Under the pieces are notes generated by a model. It saw nothing but the letters and a program-made list of their open reading frames with translations. It had not been told where the DNA came from and ran no database searches. Positions 21,710-33,048 of a DNA stretch of 64,000 nt are shown here, one piece after another. Position numbers and translations under genes: made by a program. Within the stretch, counting starts at the first letter, position 1. The number at the start of each line of letters is the position of its first letter. The stretch is from Strigamia acuminata (lineage: Eukaryota; Arthropoda; Chilopoda; Geophilomorpha; Linotaeniidae). The stretch covers positions 40,990,581-41,054,580 of the forward strand of contig OX442314.1 of NCBI GenBank assembly GCA_949358305.1, written 5' to 3'.

Positions 21710-24700
21710 ATGAAGGTAAGACTGGTTCATTTTGGACTTTGTCCGTTCTTTTTTAACATCACTTGTTGACATTCGCTCATTCCTTGCCCCGCTCCCCTCA
21801 TTCCGTCTCGAATTACGTTCATCGCAATGCAAGCGGCAGCTTCGGCCGCCGTTAGCGGACGCGGATGCAGGTTGGGAGTTTTTCACAAAACTGCACCGCA
21901 TCTGAACTAAGTCACAGAAACACTTAGGGGAAAATCTCAATTTGTGTTCTTGACTTGATTCTACAAACATTTGTGTGAGAAAAGCTTGGTTTTCCCTCGT
22001 TTTTCCGCACGGATCGTGTTCGGGCGGCGATCAGTTTCACTTTTCGTTCGCCGCCGCGATCATCATTTCTCCTTCTATTTTTCTTTTTTTCCCTTTTCCT
22101 TCTTGTATTTTTTTTTATTATTAATTGGGCGGTTTATTTTTTTTTTTTTCCTTTTCAAATCCCACTCGGATAGTTTTTCTTTTTTTTCCCTCTCATTCTA
22201 TCACCGTTTTCCCACACCTTTCGTTAGTTTAGCGGGATGCGGTGGCGAATCTTGTGAGGAACCAATGCCGTTTTTTATGGGTATCTAGGTCCCACAAAGA
22301 TCACGCACGTTACCAGTATAATACCCGACTTGTGGTCAGACTTGGTGGAGACGGTCAGCTTAGCGACGCCCCTCCAGTCATTGACCGCAAGCCGCAGAAA
22401 CGATGCAGAAAGCGAGGAAGGGTCAACCGCAACAAGGGGGGATTAGTCCCTAATCCCTCGGCGGCGCGGTGTGATCTTCCAACCCCGACTTGTTCTTTAA
22501 TTCCCTTTGCTTTTAGTTTTACTATTTGTTGGGTTTCTTGCTTCTTTTTCCTTGATAGCTTGTTGTTTACGAGATATTACGGCAAGTGGGAGTTTATTCT
22601 TTTTCTCCTTCTGCTTCGCCATCTCAAGTCTTAAAAAATCTCGAACATTTCTTCTGAGGACCAGGTCTTAATCTATCTAGCTTAGTTTCCCACTTTTCTA
22701 AATTTTCCCTTTCCTTCGTTTTTCGAGTTGTTTTTCAGCCAGCAGCGGCGCTCGGCCGGAACGGTTTCGACCATCCACCGATCGCCTGTTGCTGGTGTTG
22801 AATTGGCTTTCATTATTATCTTCAATCACACTTGGGGATTCTGGGAACCGAGACGGCACGGATGATCGGCTCATTGCGGCACGTTGGCTCAGAACGTTCC
22901 GCCATGACAGTTGCGATCTCCGTAACGGCTGTGGTCCTATGATCCTCCCTAGTGGTCAGGAAGAAACGGCGGCGAGCAGTTTAAACACTCATCGCACTAC
23001 CGCCGCATCTCACATCGAAAACATGCAACTGCTTCGCCAGTCGTGGTTTTTCGATGGGACGTTATTGTAATGTCCTAAGTAATCCAGATTAAACACGAGC
23101 ACCGGGGATAACAGTCTTTATTCATTCACTACTAACATCGGAATGCCATCTCGGGCCACGCCTACATTCACAGGTTAACTATTGACAATTGCTGCCCTCT
23201 AGTGGCCGCATATTACATTAGAATATTACACCCCTCCCCTTCTCCAAAACAACAACAACAATTCAACAAAACACATACAATAAAAAATCAAAAATAAAAC
23301 AAATCCGGTAGTTCCTGAATTACGTCTGCCAATCCCCGTATCGATCTGGCGGGCCTGTCTTCCGTCCAGACTTCCTCACCATCGGCACCACTGGCTCTTG
23401 CACCTCCTCTCGTACTCGAACCTCAGGTCTCTGGGCCTCTCTCTGCAAGTCCTCATTCAATCCCTGCGCCTCATCCTGCCTTTGAATCTCGGGTCCCCGA
23501 ACCTCCTCTCGCTCATCCAACACTCGATCCTCATCTGGTCGCGCGAACTCACCCTCCAATTCCAACTCCTCCTCCTCACCACGACCTCGACCCATCACCA
23601 CACGATCTCCACCCACCGCACCATGAACCTTCTCACTCTCCTCTGCCCAAATCCGCTTGAAACAGGACGCATTCCGCACTAACACTTGACGCCCTCTCAC
23701 CGCTGTGACCTGAGTCCCTGCTACACCAGAAACCACCAACGGCACGGGGTCGAATGGCGCAGAAAATTTGTTCACCTTCGGTTGTCTTACCAAAACTCGA
23801 TCCCCAATTTTCAGGTCATGGTCTCTCACATTTCGATGTTCATCCGCGTATCGTTTCATTTTAGCCTTTTCCAACAAGTCCCTCTCTCGCACTTGCAGCT
23901 CCTCTGCTTCTCTCCAAATGGCTGACAAACGTGTTCTCACCACTCTCCCGTGCAAAAGTTCCGCCGGCGATTTCCCAGTCGTACTATGTGGAGTGGCTCG
24001 GTAGTTCAAAAGAAATTCGCTCAACTCGCGCTTCCACGGCCTTCCCTCCACCTTCGCCGCCCTCACCGTCTTGTTTATTGTCCGCATAAATCGCTCAACT
24101 TCCCCGTTGGCTTCTGGCCATAGGGGGGTGACTCTGCGATGCTGCACTCCAAAATCGGCCAAAAATTGTGTAAATTCCCGCGACGTGAAAGGGGGGCCGT
24201 TATCTGACTTAATCAAGCACGGCAACCCCTGCTCCAGGAAGCGTCGCTCCAAAATTGGGCACACCACTGACGCCGCCGTCGAAGTCACAGTTTCCACAAA
24301 CGGAAATCTCGAAAACTCGTCGATCAAAACGAACAGCAACGCCCCATCAGGAAAAGGGCCCGCGAAATCAACCGCCAGCTGTTGCCATGGTCCCGCTGGC
24401 AACACCGTCATCAACAGCGGATCCCTCCGCGCCTGCGGAACCGTAGCTTGGCACGCCAAACACCTCAAAATCTTCTCCTCCACTCGCTTATCCATACCAG
24501 GGAACCAAATCTTTTGCCTAAGCAACGACTTGGTCTTCACCACTCCCTGGTGTCCCTTATGAGCCAGTTCCACCACTCTTGCTTGTAATTTTTCGGGAAT
24601 CACAATCCGGTCCGACCGTAAAATTATCCCACTCTTTGAAATGGACAACTCTTCTTTTAACGTCGCATAAGGGCGGAGCTGATCATCATCCCAGCGCTTT

Positions 24701-27700
24701 CGCGCCTCCTCGCCAATGCTCTCCAAAGCCGCACGCACCTTCTTCAATACCTCGTCCGACTTAGTTTCGCGCAAAACCTCCTCCACCGTCATTGTCGCCG
24801 GAATCCGAGTCTGGACGACAAAATCCACATGCTCTTCCAGCATCTCGACTACTGCTACCTCAATCTCACCTGCCCCTGGTGACGGATGCCGTGACAAGTA
24901 GTCACTTGGGTTCGTGCTACCCTTCGTATGACGTACTTCAAAATTATAGTGTTGTACACGTACGCACAAGCGCTCCAGCCGCACAGACGGTCGCGCCCTC
25001 CGGTTCTTCAGAATGCTAACTAATGGCTGGTGGTCTGTGAACAGCACAAAAAAATTGTCAAATAAATACAAATAAAAAAACTCCATAGCCCAGACCACAG
25101 CCAGCATTTCTCGCTCAATTTGCGAGTAACGGGCTTCAACATCCGACAGCGATCGACTCGCATACGCGATCACTCGTACCACCTCCCTCTCCTTTTCTTG
25201 AGCCAAAATCGCTCCCAAACCTATCGGGCTGGCGTCTACCGTCAAGTGTAACCGTGCACTCGGGCTGTAATATGCCATGACCTTTCCATCACTTAATTCC
25301 GTCATAATACCGTCCCACGCCTTCTGATGCCACTCAGTCCACTCGAACTCCTTATTTGACTTCTTCGTTAATTCTCTCAACGGTTTCGTCCAATCTGCCA
25401 ACCTCGGGATGAAACGACCGCAATACACGACCATTCCCAGAAGACTCTTAACGTCCGAAACACTGGAAGGTGTCTTCATCGCCCTGATCGCATCAATTCT
25501 CCTCGGATCGGCCGAAATACCTCGAGCTGAAAAGACATGTCCAAAAAACACTAATTCAGACTTCCTAAATTCGCACTTTTGCGCGTTCAATGTCAAGCCC
25601 TCTCCCATCAATCGATCCAACACTGCATATACCGCCACATCATGGTCCGCTGTTTTCTTACCGACCACGAAAATGTCATCCATGATGTTCAACACCTGAG
25701 CCAACCCCTCCAAAATTTGACGCACCAAATCCTGAAAAATCTCAGGCGCACAATTTAGCCCAAAAAACAAACGCAAAAATCGATAAAGTCCAACGTGTGT
25801 CGCAAAAGTGGTCAAAATCCTCGAGACAACGTCCAACTCGAACTGGTGAAACCCGTGCGCCATATCGACCTTCGTGAAGACCGTCGCATCTTCCGCCAGT
25901 ATGGTCAAATCTTCTAACCTCGGCGACGTATGTCGCACTCTCTGGATCGCAAAGTTCAACTCGCGCGCATCAATACATATTCGGATGGCGTCAGGGTCAG
26001 GGTCCTTAGGTTTTCGGACGCAATGAATGGGCGACACCCACGGCGTCGGACCCATCTCCTCAGTAACTTTTTCGATAATCCCTTCCGAAACCATACGATC
26101 TAACTCCCGCTCTACTCGACCTCTCAAACTAAACGGTATCGGGCGGTAACGCTGCGCCACTGGTGGCACGCTTTCGTCCACATGTAAATGAACCACGTGA
26201 TTCCTTGATTTACCTACTCCACGAAACAGTTCGGGATACTTAGCCACAATTTCCTCCTTCATGCCTCCTTCTTCTACAGTCCGCACCATCTTGACTAATC
26301 CCAGCTCCTCCGCCGTATCACAGCTCAACAAAGAGTCACCGTCCACGTCCGCAACGTACACTTCCGTCATCGTCCTCAGCCCACTATACTCTAAAAATGT
26401 TGTCATCACGCCTAATAAAGGTAAAGGATTAGTCTGTCCATATGGCAGTAATCTTGCCGAACTCATTCTCAATTTTGGCAACGGCACAATTGATTTAAAC
26501 ACTTCCCGACTCAGCAAGTTCACATGAGCCCCAGAATCAACACCGAACATCACCTTCATCCTACAGCGGCCCATCATCAACTCAATGCGTGGCATCTTCC
26601 GCTTAGTCCCGATTGATCCGACTCCGACCGTGATGCCAAAAATGGGGTTTCCTTCCTCGTCCAGTTCCACATCCCACTCCACCGCTCCAATCAACTTATC
26701 CACTGCTCCGACCGCCTTCCGCTCACTACTGGCAGACTTTACTCGGCAAAACCTAATAAAATGACCTAACTTCCCGCACCCATGACACTTAATTGTTTTA
26801 GCTGGACATGGCATTCCTTCGCGGTGCGGCCAGGCACGCCCACAATTGAAACACAGCTTCGGGGCCGCTCCCTCCTTTCTAAACGCACTCTGGACTCGAT
26901 CTCCCCTCCTCGGAGTGGCTCCTCTCACCGCATTTACATCCAACGACCGCTCAAATCCTCCGGATTCCTCCATTCGTTTGGCCTGCCACTCAGAGCTCTC
27001 ATAGCTTCTCGCCGCGTCCAATAACTCCTTTAATTTCCAATTTGTCGCGCGCAACGCCTGGCGCCGCAATTTCGACATCAATGTCGCGAAAATTATTTGA
27101 GCTTTCAGCTCTTTATCTAGGTCTGTGAACCCACATCCCACAGCAAGTCCACGCAATCGCGCGCAAAATTGATCCACAGTCTCGGACGCCTCCTGTTTGC
27201 TGGCGCGAAACGAATAAATGCAGAAATCTTCGTTTTTCTGCGGCGCGAAATACGCTGTCAAAATGTCCTTTGTTGTACCATAGGTCGTGCCCTTTGTCGG
27301 CATCGCCTCATACACGCCGTATACATCCTCACCTACGTAATGAAGAAGCATCGCCATTTTTTGTCCATCATCGGAAATCCCGGCCGCCGAGAGAAAAATC
27401 TCCAATCGGCCCAACCAACGAGTCCAACGCTGGCTCTGGGTCGCCATTTCACCGTGCATATCAAATGGCTGGACTCCCGTCGCCTGCATCCATCCCGCCG
27501 ACACCGGCTTCACCGTACTCGCACCTGCCAATGACACGTCGATTTTCTCGGGCGACGCCATCTTGGCTCCACTGACTCACTCGCTAACAGCGATCCCGGG
27601 CTCAAAACAAAAATATCCACACAATGTCACACACTAAACACCGTCCACTCACGTCCACAGTTCACTCGTCGCCAATGTAATGTCCTAAGTAATCCAGATT

Positions 27701-30068
27701 AAACACGAGCACCGGGGATAACAGTCTTTATTCATTCACTACTAACATCGGAATGCCATCTCGGGCCACGCCTACATTCACAGGTTAACTATTGACAATT
27801 GCTGCCCTCTAGTGGCCGCATATTACATTAGAATATTACAGTTATCAGGCGTAACTTCGAAGCAAACTTCCGCTCGCTCGAAGACTCCGCCGATATTGTG
27901 AACCAGTGACGCAATGTGTTCTCACGCATGCGCGCTGACCGGACGCTGGGAAGCAGGTTTTACCGCGCTCTCGCGTCACTTACCTCAACTCCACTGTTGC
28001 CAGCTGCTCCTTGAGTGATTTTTCCTTTACTTTATTTATTGGTATTAATTTTACTTTATTGATTTTGTTATAGAGACATTCGGGAGATCGCGAGGGTCGC
28101 AAGTGGGAGTGGTGGTGCATTTGCCCCATTTGCGTGGGCCAGTGCTGGATAGTCCAGCCGAATACGTGCGAGGCACCGTGCCAGAACTGTTTGGGTTTCG
28201 GTCTCGTGCACTCCGCATTTCCGCTCCAGCGCTGGTTCCAACTGCACCAGTCTGTCCCGGGTGGTGATCGTTCTCGCCGGTCGGTGATATCGTGGGCAAG
28301 CACCCCGAACTGGGAGACACGTCTGGATACACTGGCTAACGCCGGTTTCTCCCGTGACGCTCCCCCAGACGACTACACGCCCGTGGTGGACTTCGACAAC
28401 CCGCTCCCAGGTCCTTCTCGAGCCGCCCAGCCGACGAGGTCTAGGCCCAGGACGCGTGGCGCAGCAGCGGCAGGGCTGGCGCAGCCCACCCCGAAGCGCC
28501 AGCACGTCAACCAGCCAGGCAGCAAGTGGGGAGAGGTAGAGGCCGAGAAGCTGCGTGTTGCCATGGAGGACTGGCGAAAGCAAGTCCCCAACGCGACGCA
28601 GGACCAGGAGCGATACCAGTCCAAACACACGCGCAAACGAATTAAGGAAAATGCGAGGAAGGCGCGCGCCGCAGCAGCGCAGAGACTGGCGCTGGCAGAG
28701 GCCGAGGCCGAGGCGCGCTTGATGCGGGACGACACCGCGTGGGATGAGGGTTCGCAGAGCTCAGGAGGAACCGTCGCCCAAGATGTATCTATGGAGACGG
28801 AGACGGTTTCCGACCACCCCGAACCACCACCCACCGACTCGCAAGCCGTGGAGATGGAGCCGAGGCCGAGACGAGGTCCGATGACGCCACCTCCCATGGA
28901 AACATCGGACACCCAGCAGGCAAATACGAGTATTGTGCCGCCGGTGGTGCCGACACCCGAGCCAGTGGCGAGACAACTGCATGTGAGCGGTCTAGAGGGT
29001 TTGTCCCTTGGTGCCCGCGAACAGCAGCGGTCCACCATACTGGAACCAACGACGAGCGGAACGACGCGGGAGGGTGGCGAGTCGGCGACGACCGCGACCC
29101 CCTTGAATCAGGGTACTGTGGCGATCCTCGAACCAGACCTCTGCAACCCGCTGCCAGGAATACGTTGGGAACCGCAAGGAACCCCGTACATTACACGAGA
29201 GGGCATCATCAGCGGAGTGCCACGCTTGGCCGCGGCATCCCCTGAGGTGATGAACCTCTGGTTAGCCGAACTCAACCGGTGGAGGAGCCTTCATGTTGCG
29301 TTTGTGGACGCGTTCAGGAACGAGGCCCGAACGGCGACCGCTCTGGCCGTAATTCGCCTGAAGATGTACATGTCGCTCCAAATCCCGGCAACCGCGGCCG
29401 AAACATCACGGCTTCGCAGATGGGATGAGATCGTGCGGGCATTGAAGGCCTGCTTGGGCGAATCCGTGCAGAAATGGTACATGCTTCTCCCTCCGCCCAT
29501 GAGTGTACAGATGTGGCCGATTCGACCTGTGGCCAAAGTCGACGTCACTCCCGCCGAGCTGGCAAGCGAGGCAGAGGACATGGAAGCACTGCTCGAACCG
29601 CTCTGGGGCGAGCAACCATCGAGGAAACCCCCTGCTACGATTGAGGAGTTCATGGAGACCCTCTCGCCAGAGGTCGGTACCCCGCAAGGTCAGATGACCC
29701 CGGAGTCTCAATCGGAAGAGGAAACGGAAGCAAGGGCGGACCCCGCCATGCTCCTCTCCTCCCCGTACGAGGACAGCGACGTTCCAGGTGACATCCCGAG
29801 GACGCCAGGTAGACCACGCCGTTCCCGACGGAAGAAGGGAAGGAAGGCCAGGAAGTCCCGTACTTCTTCTTCGGCGTCAACATCGTCTGCGGTAACGGAG
29901 GAAGGAGCCAGGCTGGCTCCACTCCCCGAGCCGCGCATGGCAGTTAGGGAGACGGAGAGTATCTCTCCGCCCCTTTTCGAGTCACAGGAGGTGATTGTCA
30001 TCAGCGACGAGGTATCGCAAGATACTCCGCGCGTAGAGCAACCATCGAAGGATGCGCCGGGCCCCTGA
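21710..30068 (+). CDS. Element A third ORF (ORF3), predicted two exons, function unknown
   Basis: Exon 2 (28074-30068) is open from the base after a TTTTGTTATAG acceptor but has no ATG near its start. An in-frame ATG-AAG followed by GTAAGA (21710-21716) fits as exon 1. This would give about 667 residues and a 6.4-kb intron, of which 4.8 kb is element B. The predicted N-terminus is Cys-rich (CICPIC, then C-x7-C-x3-C-x2-C), which could bind zinc. Then come a Pro/acidic part, a coiled-coil-like Arg/Ala/Glu stretch, a helical block (about 440-550) and a Lys/Arg-Ser tail. There is no membrane segment. It sits where C has its ORF3 but I see no secure sequence match between the two. The splice join is inferred. 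Confidence 0.5.
21716..23065 (+). other. Proposed intron of A ORF3, left part
   Basis: This is T-rich, with long runs of T near 22050-22200, and holds no convincing ORF. It ends at the duplicated GTTAT (23061-23065) where element B inserted. The right part of the intron (27841-28073) has a pyrimidine-rich 3' end. Confidence 0.5.
23066..23230 (-). repeat. Element B 3' LTR (165 bp)
   Basis: It runs TGTAATGTCC to GAATATTACA, and the ends are inverted repeats of each other. It is preceded by GTTAT and appears identical to the copy at 27676-27840. Confidence 0.97.
23231..23245 (-). other. Polypurine tract of element B
   Basis: In element orientation GGAGAAGGGGAGGGG abuts the 3' LTR. Confidence 0.9.
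23320..27561 (-). CDS. gag-pol: Element B Gag-Pol polyprotein
   Basis: This single 1413-residue frame starts at ATG 27561. Gag-like capsid sequence fills residues about 30-200. Two zinc knuckles follow at 237-272 (CFNCGRAWPH...C and CHGCGKLGHFIRFC). Protease has DSGA at 342-345. Reverse transcriptase has catalytic IMDD at about 626-629. RNase H starts near LHLTVDAS and carries FTDHQPLV. Integrase has an HHCC finger (HKGHQGVVKT...CLACQA) and D,D-35-E residues in VDFAGPF, IKSDNGPPF and NGEVERFMR. The tail is rich in Glu and Arg. No frameshift or stop is present. Gag and Pol are fused in one frame, as in some Ty3/gypsy lineages. Confidence 0.97.
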   Translation of the reverse strand: MASPEKIDVSLAGASTVKPVSAGWMQATGVQPFDMHGEMATQSQRWTRWLGRLEIFLSAAGISDDGQKMAMLLHYVGEDVYGVYEAMPTKGTTYGTTKDILTAYFAPQKNEDFCIYSFRASKQEASETVDQFCARLRGLAVGCGFTDLDKELKAQIIFATLMSKLRRQALRATNWKLKELLDAARSYESSEWQAKRMEESGGFERSLDVNAVRGATPRRGDRVQSAFRKEGAAPKLCFNCGRAWPHREGMPCPAKTIKCHGCGKLGHFIRFCRVKSASSERKAVGAVDKLIGAVEWDVELDEEGNPIFGITVGVGSIGTKRKMPRIELMMGRCRMKVMFGVDSGAHVNLLSREVFKSIVPLPKLRMSSARLLPYGQTNPLPLLGVMTTFLEYSGLRTMTEVYVADVDGDSLLSCDTAEELGLVKMVRTVEEGGMKEEIVAKYPELFRGVGKSRNHVVHLHVDESVPPVAQRYRPIPFSLRGRVERELDRMVSEGIIEKVTEEMGPTPWVSPIHCVRKPKDPDPDAIRICIDARELNFAIQRVRHTSPRLEDLTILAEDATVFTKVDMAHGFHQFELDVVSRILTTFATHVGLYRFLRLFFGLNCAPEIFQDLVRQILEGLAQVLNIMDDIFVVGKKTADHDVAVYAVLDRLMGEGLTLNAQKCEFRKSELVFFGHVFSARGISADPRRIDAIRAMKTPSSVSDVKSLLGMVVYCGRFIPRLADWTKPLRELTKKSNKEFEWTEWHQKAWDGIMTELSDGKVMAYYSPSARLHLTVDASPIGLGAILAQEKEREVVRVIAYASRSLSDVEARYSQIEREMLAVVWAMEFFYLYLFDNFFVLFTDHQPLVSILKNRRARPSVRLERLCVRVQHYNFEVRHTKGSTNPSDYLSRHPSPGAGEIEVAVVEMLEEHVDFVVQTRIPATMTVEEVLRETKSDEVLKKVRAALESIGEEARKRWDDDQLRPYATLKEELSISKSGIILRSDRIVIPEKLQARVVELAHKGHQGVVKTKSLLRQKIWFPGMDKRVEEKILRCLACQATVPQARRDPLLMTVLPAGPWQQLAVDFAGPFPDGALLFVLIDEFSRFPFVETVTSTAASVVCPILERRFLEQGLPCLIKSDNGPPFTSREFTQFLADFGVQHRRVTPLWPEANGEVERFMRTINKTVRAAKVEGRPWKRELSEFLLNYRATPHSTTGKSPAELLHGRVVRTRLSAIWREAEELQVRERDLLEKAKMKRYADEHRNVRDHDLKIGDRVLVRQPKVNKFSAPFDPVPLVVSGVAGTQVTAVRGRQVLVRNASCFKRIWAEESEKVHGAVGGDRVVMGRGRGEEEELELEGEFARPDEDRVLDEREEVRGPEIQRQDEAQGLNEDLQREAQRPEVRVREEVQEPVVPMVRKSGRKTGPPDRYGDWQT
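27657..27674 (-). other. Primer-binding-site candidate of element B
   Basis: In element orientation TGGCGACGAGTGAACTGT starts one base after the 5' LTR. TGG matches a tRNA CCA end. The tRNA is not named. Confidence 0.7.
27676..27840 (-). repeat. Element B 5' LTR (165 bp)
   Basis: This is the second LTR copy, apparently identical to 23066-23230, and is followed by the GTTAT duplication. Confidence 0.97.
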
Positions 30069-30790
30069 AAAGGCCGTGGTAGCTGCCTCGGTGGTGTGCT
30101 ACTAATTGTACAAACGACGGACCATTTCGGTCTCGATTTCTATTTTGTTTCCCTAGGATCCTGCTGATACCGGTGAAGCATGGACATCCGGCCGTGGAAG
30201 CGTTGCGCCTCGTGCGTCTCCGACGCCGCACCACTCCCGTAAACGACCGGTGATGGGGAAAAGCTATCTGAGGTTTCTCATCCGAGGACCTCCCGGCCCG
30301 TGGATCTAGGTCAGGTCCCGGCTGGTATTTTTGTAATATACGTTTTTTTTGTTTTTTTTAATTTTTTTTTTCCTTTGATACGATTTGTTTAACGTAAATT
30401 TTTTTTTGAGAGGATTGACCAACCTCTCCCATCCTTGTTTAATTTACACATTTTTTTCTTGTCATTACTGTTCTTTCATCCCGGGTCTGTTACGCTCAGA
30501 CTCGGTGAATTGTTTTTTTTGAATTTGTATAATTTTCAATAGTTGATTTTTGTTTTCGGCCAATCTAGGTTTGGGTGAGTTCCGTTGTCCCGTGTTACTA
30601 CCATCAGGGGCGGGCGGTGCTGCAGTCTCCGGACGAGTGACACCAACCGCTAGCCCGATGCACGACGGTGCCGTAACTTTCGAACTGACGGCACCAGTCC
30701 GCATTCGGCAAAGGAAGTCTCGTGTTGTGTTTGCCTCGGTTCGCATGGCCCCGTTGGTGTTGTGTGTGGCTCCTGTGTTCCTTACCTTTT
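30069..30790 (+). other. Element A region between ORF3 and polypurine tract
   Basis: This is non-coding as far as I can tell. It has T-rich runs at 30330-30420. An open stretch at 30550-30810 lacks any recognisable motif and is not called as a gene. Confidence 0.5.
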
Positions 30791-30805
30791 TCGGAGGGGG
30801 GGAGA
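30791..30805 (+). other. Polypurine tract of element A
   Basis: TCGGAGGGGGGGAGA directly precedes the LTR start TGTGACC. Confidence 0.8.
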
Positions 30806-31391
30806 TGTGACCGTCAGGCCACCTGGGGTGACCTACGTCACTGCCACACACCACCATACGGCCCCAAGATCACCCCCTGATTGGGCAAGGTGATCTAGCC
30901 CGGGGGAGGGAGGGAGCTAAGTGGTGTGGGGAGGAGTTGCAGAGAGAGAGAGTGCGGACACCGACCAGGACGGTCGTGTGTTGACAGAGTTCCAGGGTGT
31001 TGTAGTTGACGAGGGGACAAGGCGTGTCCCGGCTGAGAGGACTCTGCACTCCTTCCCATTCACCACAGCGATGCTCAGTATCTGGGTTTTCCACCCAATA
31101 CAGCCTCCATGAGTGGTCACTGCGGGCTGTAGGTAAGTACAGCATGAATGTAACGTTGAACCGACCACGTCACCCATTGGGCTCGCGCCCAGTGTGTGAC
31201 GGGTCGGTTGCCGGTGCGGCGTGCCTTCGTGGCACCCCTGCAACGGGTAACGGGATTCCCCATACCCCTAGACAACACAATAAAGGCCAACCAACCAATA
31301 TTGTGGGATTCCCCGTTATTTACGTGAAGTATGCGTCCCTACCCAGTGTTATCAGTCCCCTGACTACACTGGCGAGACCATAGCAGTCACA
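30806..31391 (+). repeat. Element A 3' LTR (586 bp)
   Basis: It begins TGTGAC just after the polypurine tract and ends GTCACA, the exact inverse of the start. AATAAA lies at 31281-31286. A run of GAGAGAGAG is near 30942. No second copy was found in the window, so the end at 31391 rests on the inverted termini only. If it is right, the 4-5 bases after it (CCATT) should be the target duplication. Confidence 0.7.
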
Positions 31392-32110
31392 CCATTTCTA
31401 CATGAATCTATGCTGGTATGAACATAACGACATAGTGAAAAGTAGTTCCACCACGACCTCGACTGCAGAAAAATCGTAACCGATCCTGCCGCCAAGGAAG
31501 ACCAAAAATCCAACCATGGAGTGGGAAACCATTCCACTCGCCCAAAGTTCAATCGTCCGGTCAATTGAAAGGCCGATACCCGTCGAGTGTCAATCAGTAA
31601 CTGACTCCGTCAACCCTGACCTAAGCTTGCCTGAACCGCAGCTTCCATCCAGAAAATTTGGAATGGTGTCACAAACACCAAAGTCACGCTTCAATAAAGA
31701 TTTTAATGCCACCTGGTGGAGTTTTTGCGAAGCACCCCACAAAACTTAGGAGCTGTTTCTGTCCGACATGGACTTGTATCAAATGGCGCTCTACGCACAG
31801 AGAGTGACCGCGCGCGATCCGAGTCACCGAGGACACCCGACCGACGAAAAAAAGTGAGTAGTTGGTCGCTTTATCGCCACACCTGTCAGTTAATCAATCG
31901 ATCGATCGGACGATCGATCAATTATCTCTTCACCTCGCCCAACAACCTCCAACTACGTGCTTGTCAACGCGCGCTTACAAGCACAGGCGCCGGGATTGGT
32001 TTCGGTCCGGCGTCGCTCGCTCGGCAGATTTGTGACTTTAATCGTCTTTTTATTTATTTATTTTTTTATTTTATTTTTTTTAAAATTCCGTTTTTATTCA
32101 CATTCGCGAC
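31392..32110. other. Unassigned sequence between element A and a pol fragment
   Basis: No gene is seen. It contains a small inverted repeat of GATCGATC-type sequence near 31900-31920 and T-rich runs at 32045-32085. Confidence 0.4.
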
Positions 32111-33048
32111 GGAAACACATCAAGAGGCGTTTGAGCAAATTAAAACTTTGCTCACTGATGCAAAGACCATGATGCTGCCAAATTTGAATAAACCTTTCAT
32201 CGTACACACAGATGCCAGCAAAAAGGGATTAAAAGCCCCGCTGATGCAACAGCAAGAGATCGACGGCAAGCTAATAGAAGTCCCCTGTGTGTACATCAGC
32301 AGAAGTCTTCAGCAGGCAGAGTTGAATTACAGCCGACAGATTTGGAATGTCTGGCGGTGATATGGGCCTTGAGAAAATTCAGGCCATATCCTGAGTGCAC
32401 CAGTTTTACAGTCCAAACGGACCATCAAGCGCTGAAGTGGCTCACGGGACTCGAAGAGCCAGCAGGCCGTCTAGCTCACTGGCAAATGGAGCTCATGAGC
32501 TACAACTTTAAGATCAATTATATCAAAGGACCACTTAACGTGTTGGCAGATGCAATGTCAAGGGCAGCTATCCAGTTGACGTGCGATGCTGAGGAATACG
32601 GCGAGTCAGATGGATATATGTCGTATTGTCCCACCCAACCTCAGAACTGGGAGTTCAAAAATTGGAACCAATTGCCGGTGCCGACAAAGCAACCAACCGA
32701 AGACGATCGATTTGTGTCACATTGGTGCGGGGTATATAACACTACGTCAGAAGAGCCAACGGAAACCACGAAGTTTAAAATCAAAGAACTATGGCCCTAC
32801 ATGCCAGTCTCCAATAACGAGATGGCAGCTGTGTTTGTCAGCAAAGTTACGGCACAATTGAAATGTACCCCACCAACTCGTCAGGAGTTTGTAGAACAGC
32901 AAAAAGCTGACAAACACTGCCAAGGATTGCCGCATTATTTGGAAACACAGCAATTGCCACCCTATGTGACCACTACGTTACAGAAACGGAATTCCAGGAC
33001 TTTAGCGTCAAAGCATATCCTCGAGGAGGATTTGTTGTTGAACTTTTA
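32111..33048 (+). pseudogene. Ty3/gypsy pol fragment: end of RT, RNase H, start of integrase
   Basis: The fragment begins in the RT/RNase H connection (EAFEQIKTLLTDA). It carries RNase H motifs FIVHTDAS and QTDHQALKWL, and runs to the linker before the integrase finger. A one-base shift near 32333 separates the two frames. The 3' end is abrupt at about 33040, where the related copy at 36127-37629 continues. The amino-acid sequence resembles element C pol and, more closely, the 36127-37629 fragment, so these belong to one subfamily. Confidence 0.9.

Larger units (their letters stand above)
23066..27840 (-). mobile_element. Element B: complete short-LTR Ty3/gypsy retrotransposon
   Basis: This is a 4775-bp minus-strand element. 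Its LTRs are 165 bp, begin TGTAAT and end ATTACA, and look identical to me. A 5-bp duplication GTTAT flanks it (23061-23065 and 27841-27845). It has one long intact gag-pol frame, a primer-binding-site candidate and a polypurine tract. Identical LTRs imply a very recent, possibly active copy. The short LTRs, single ORF and two knuckles suggest the Mag-like group, but I cannot prove the clade without a tree. Confidence 0.96.
2451..31391 (+). mobile_element. Outer Ty3/gypsy-like element A, interrupted by elements C and B
   Basis: Reading left to right and skipping the two insertions, the order is gag, protease-RT-RNase H-integrase, a spliced third ORF, a polypurine tract and a 3' LTR. Removing C (with one 4-bp duplication) and B (with one 5-bp duplication) leaves about 10.7 kb, plus whatever 5' end lies upstream. 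The frame of pol continues exactly across the C insertion. That the third ORF and 3' LTR belong to the same element as gag-pol is an inference from order, strand and the parallel layout of element C. The 5' LTR was not found. Confidence 0.7.

Noticed and set aside
28074-30068. Direct homology between A ORF3 and C ORF3
   Set aside because: Both have basic, Pro-rich and helical parts, but I could not align any stretch convincingly by eye.
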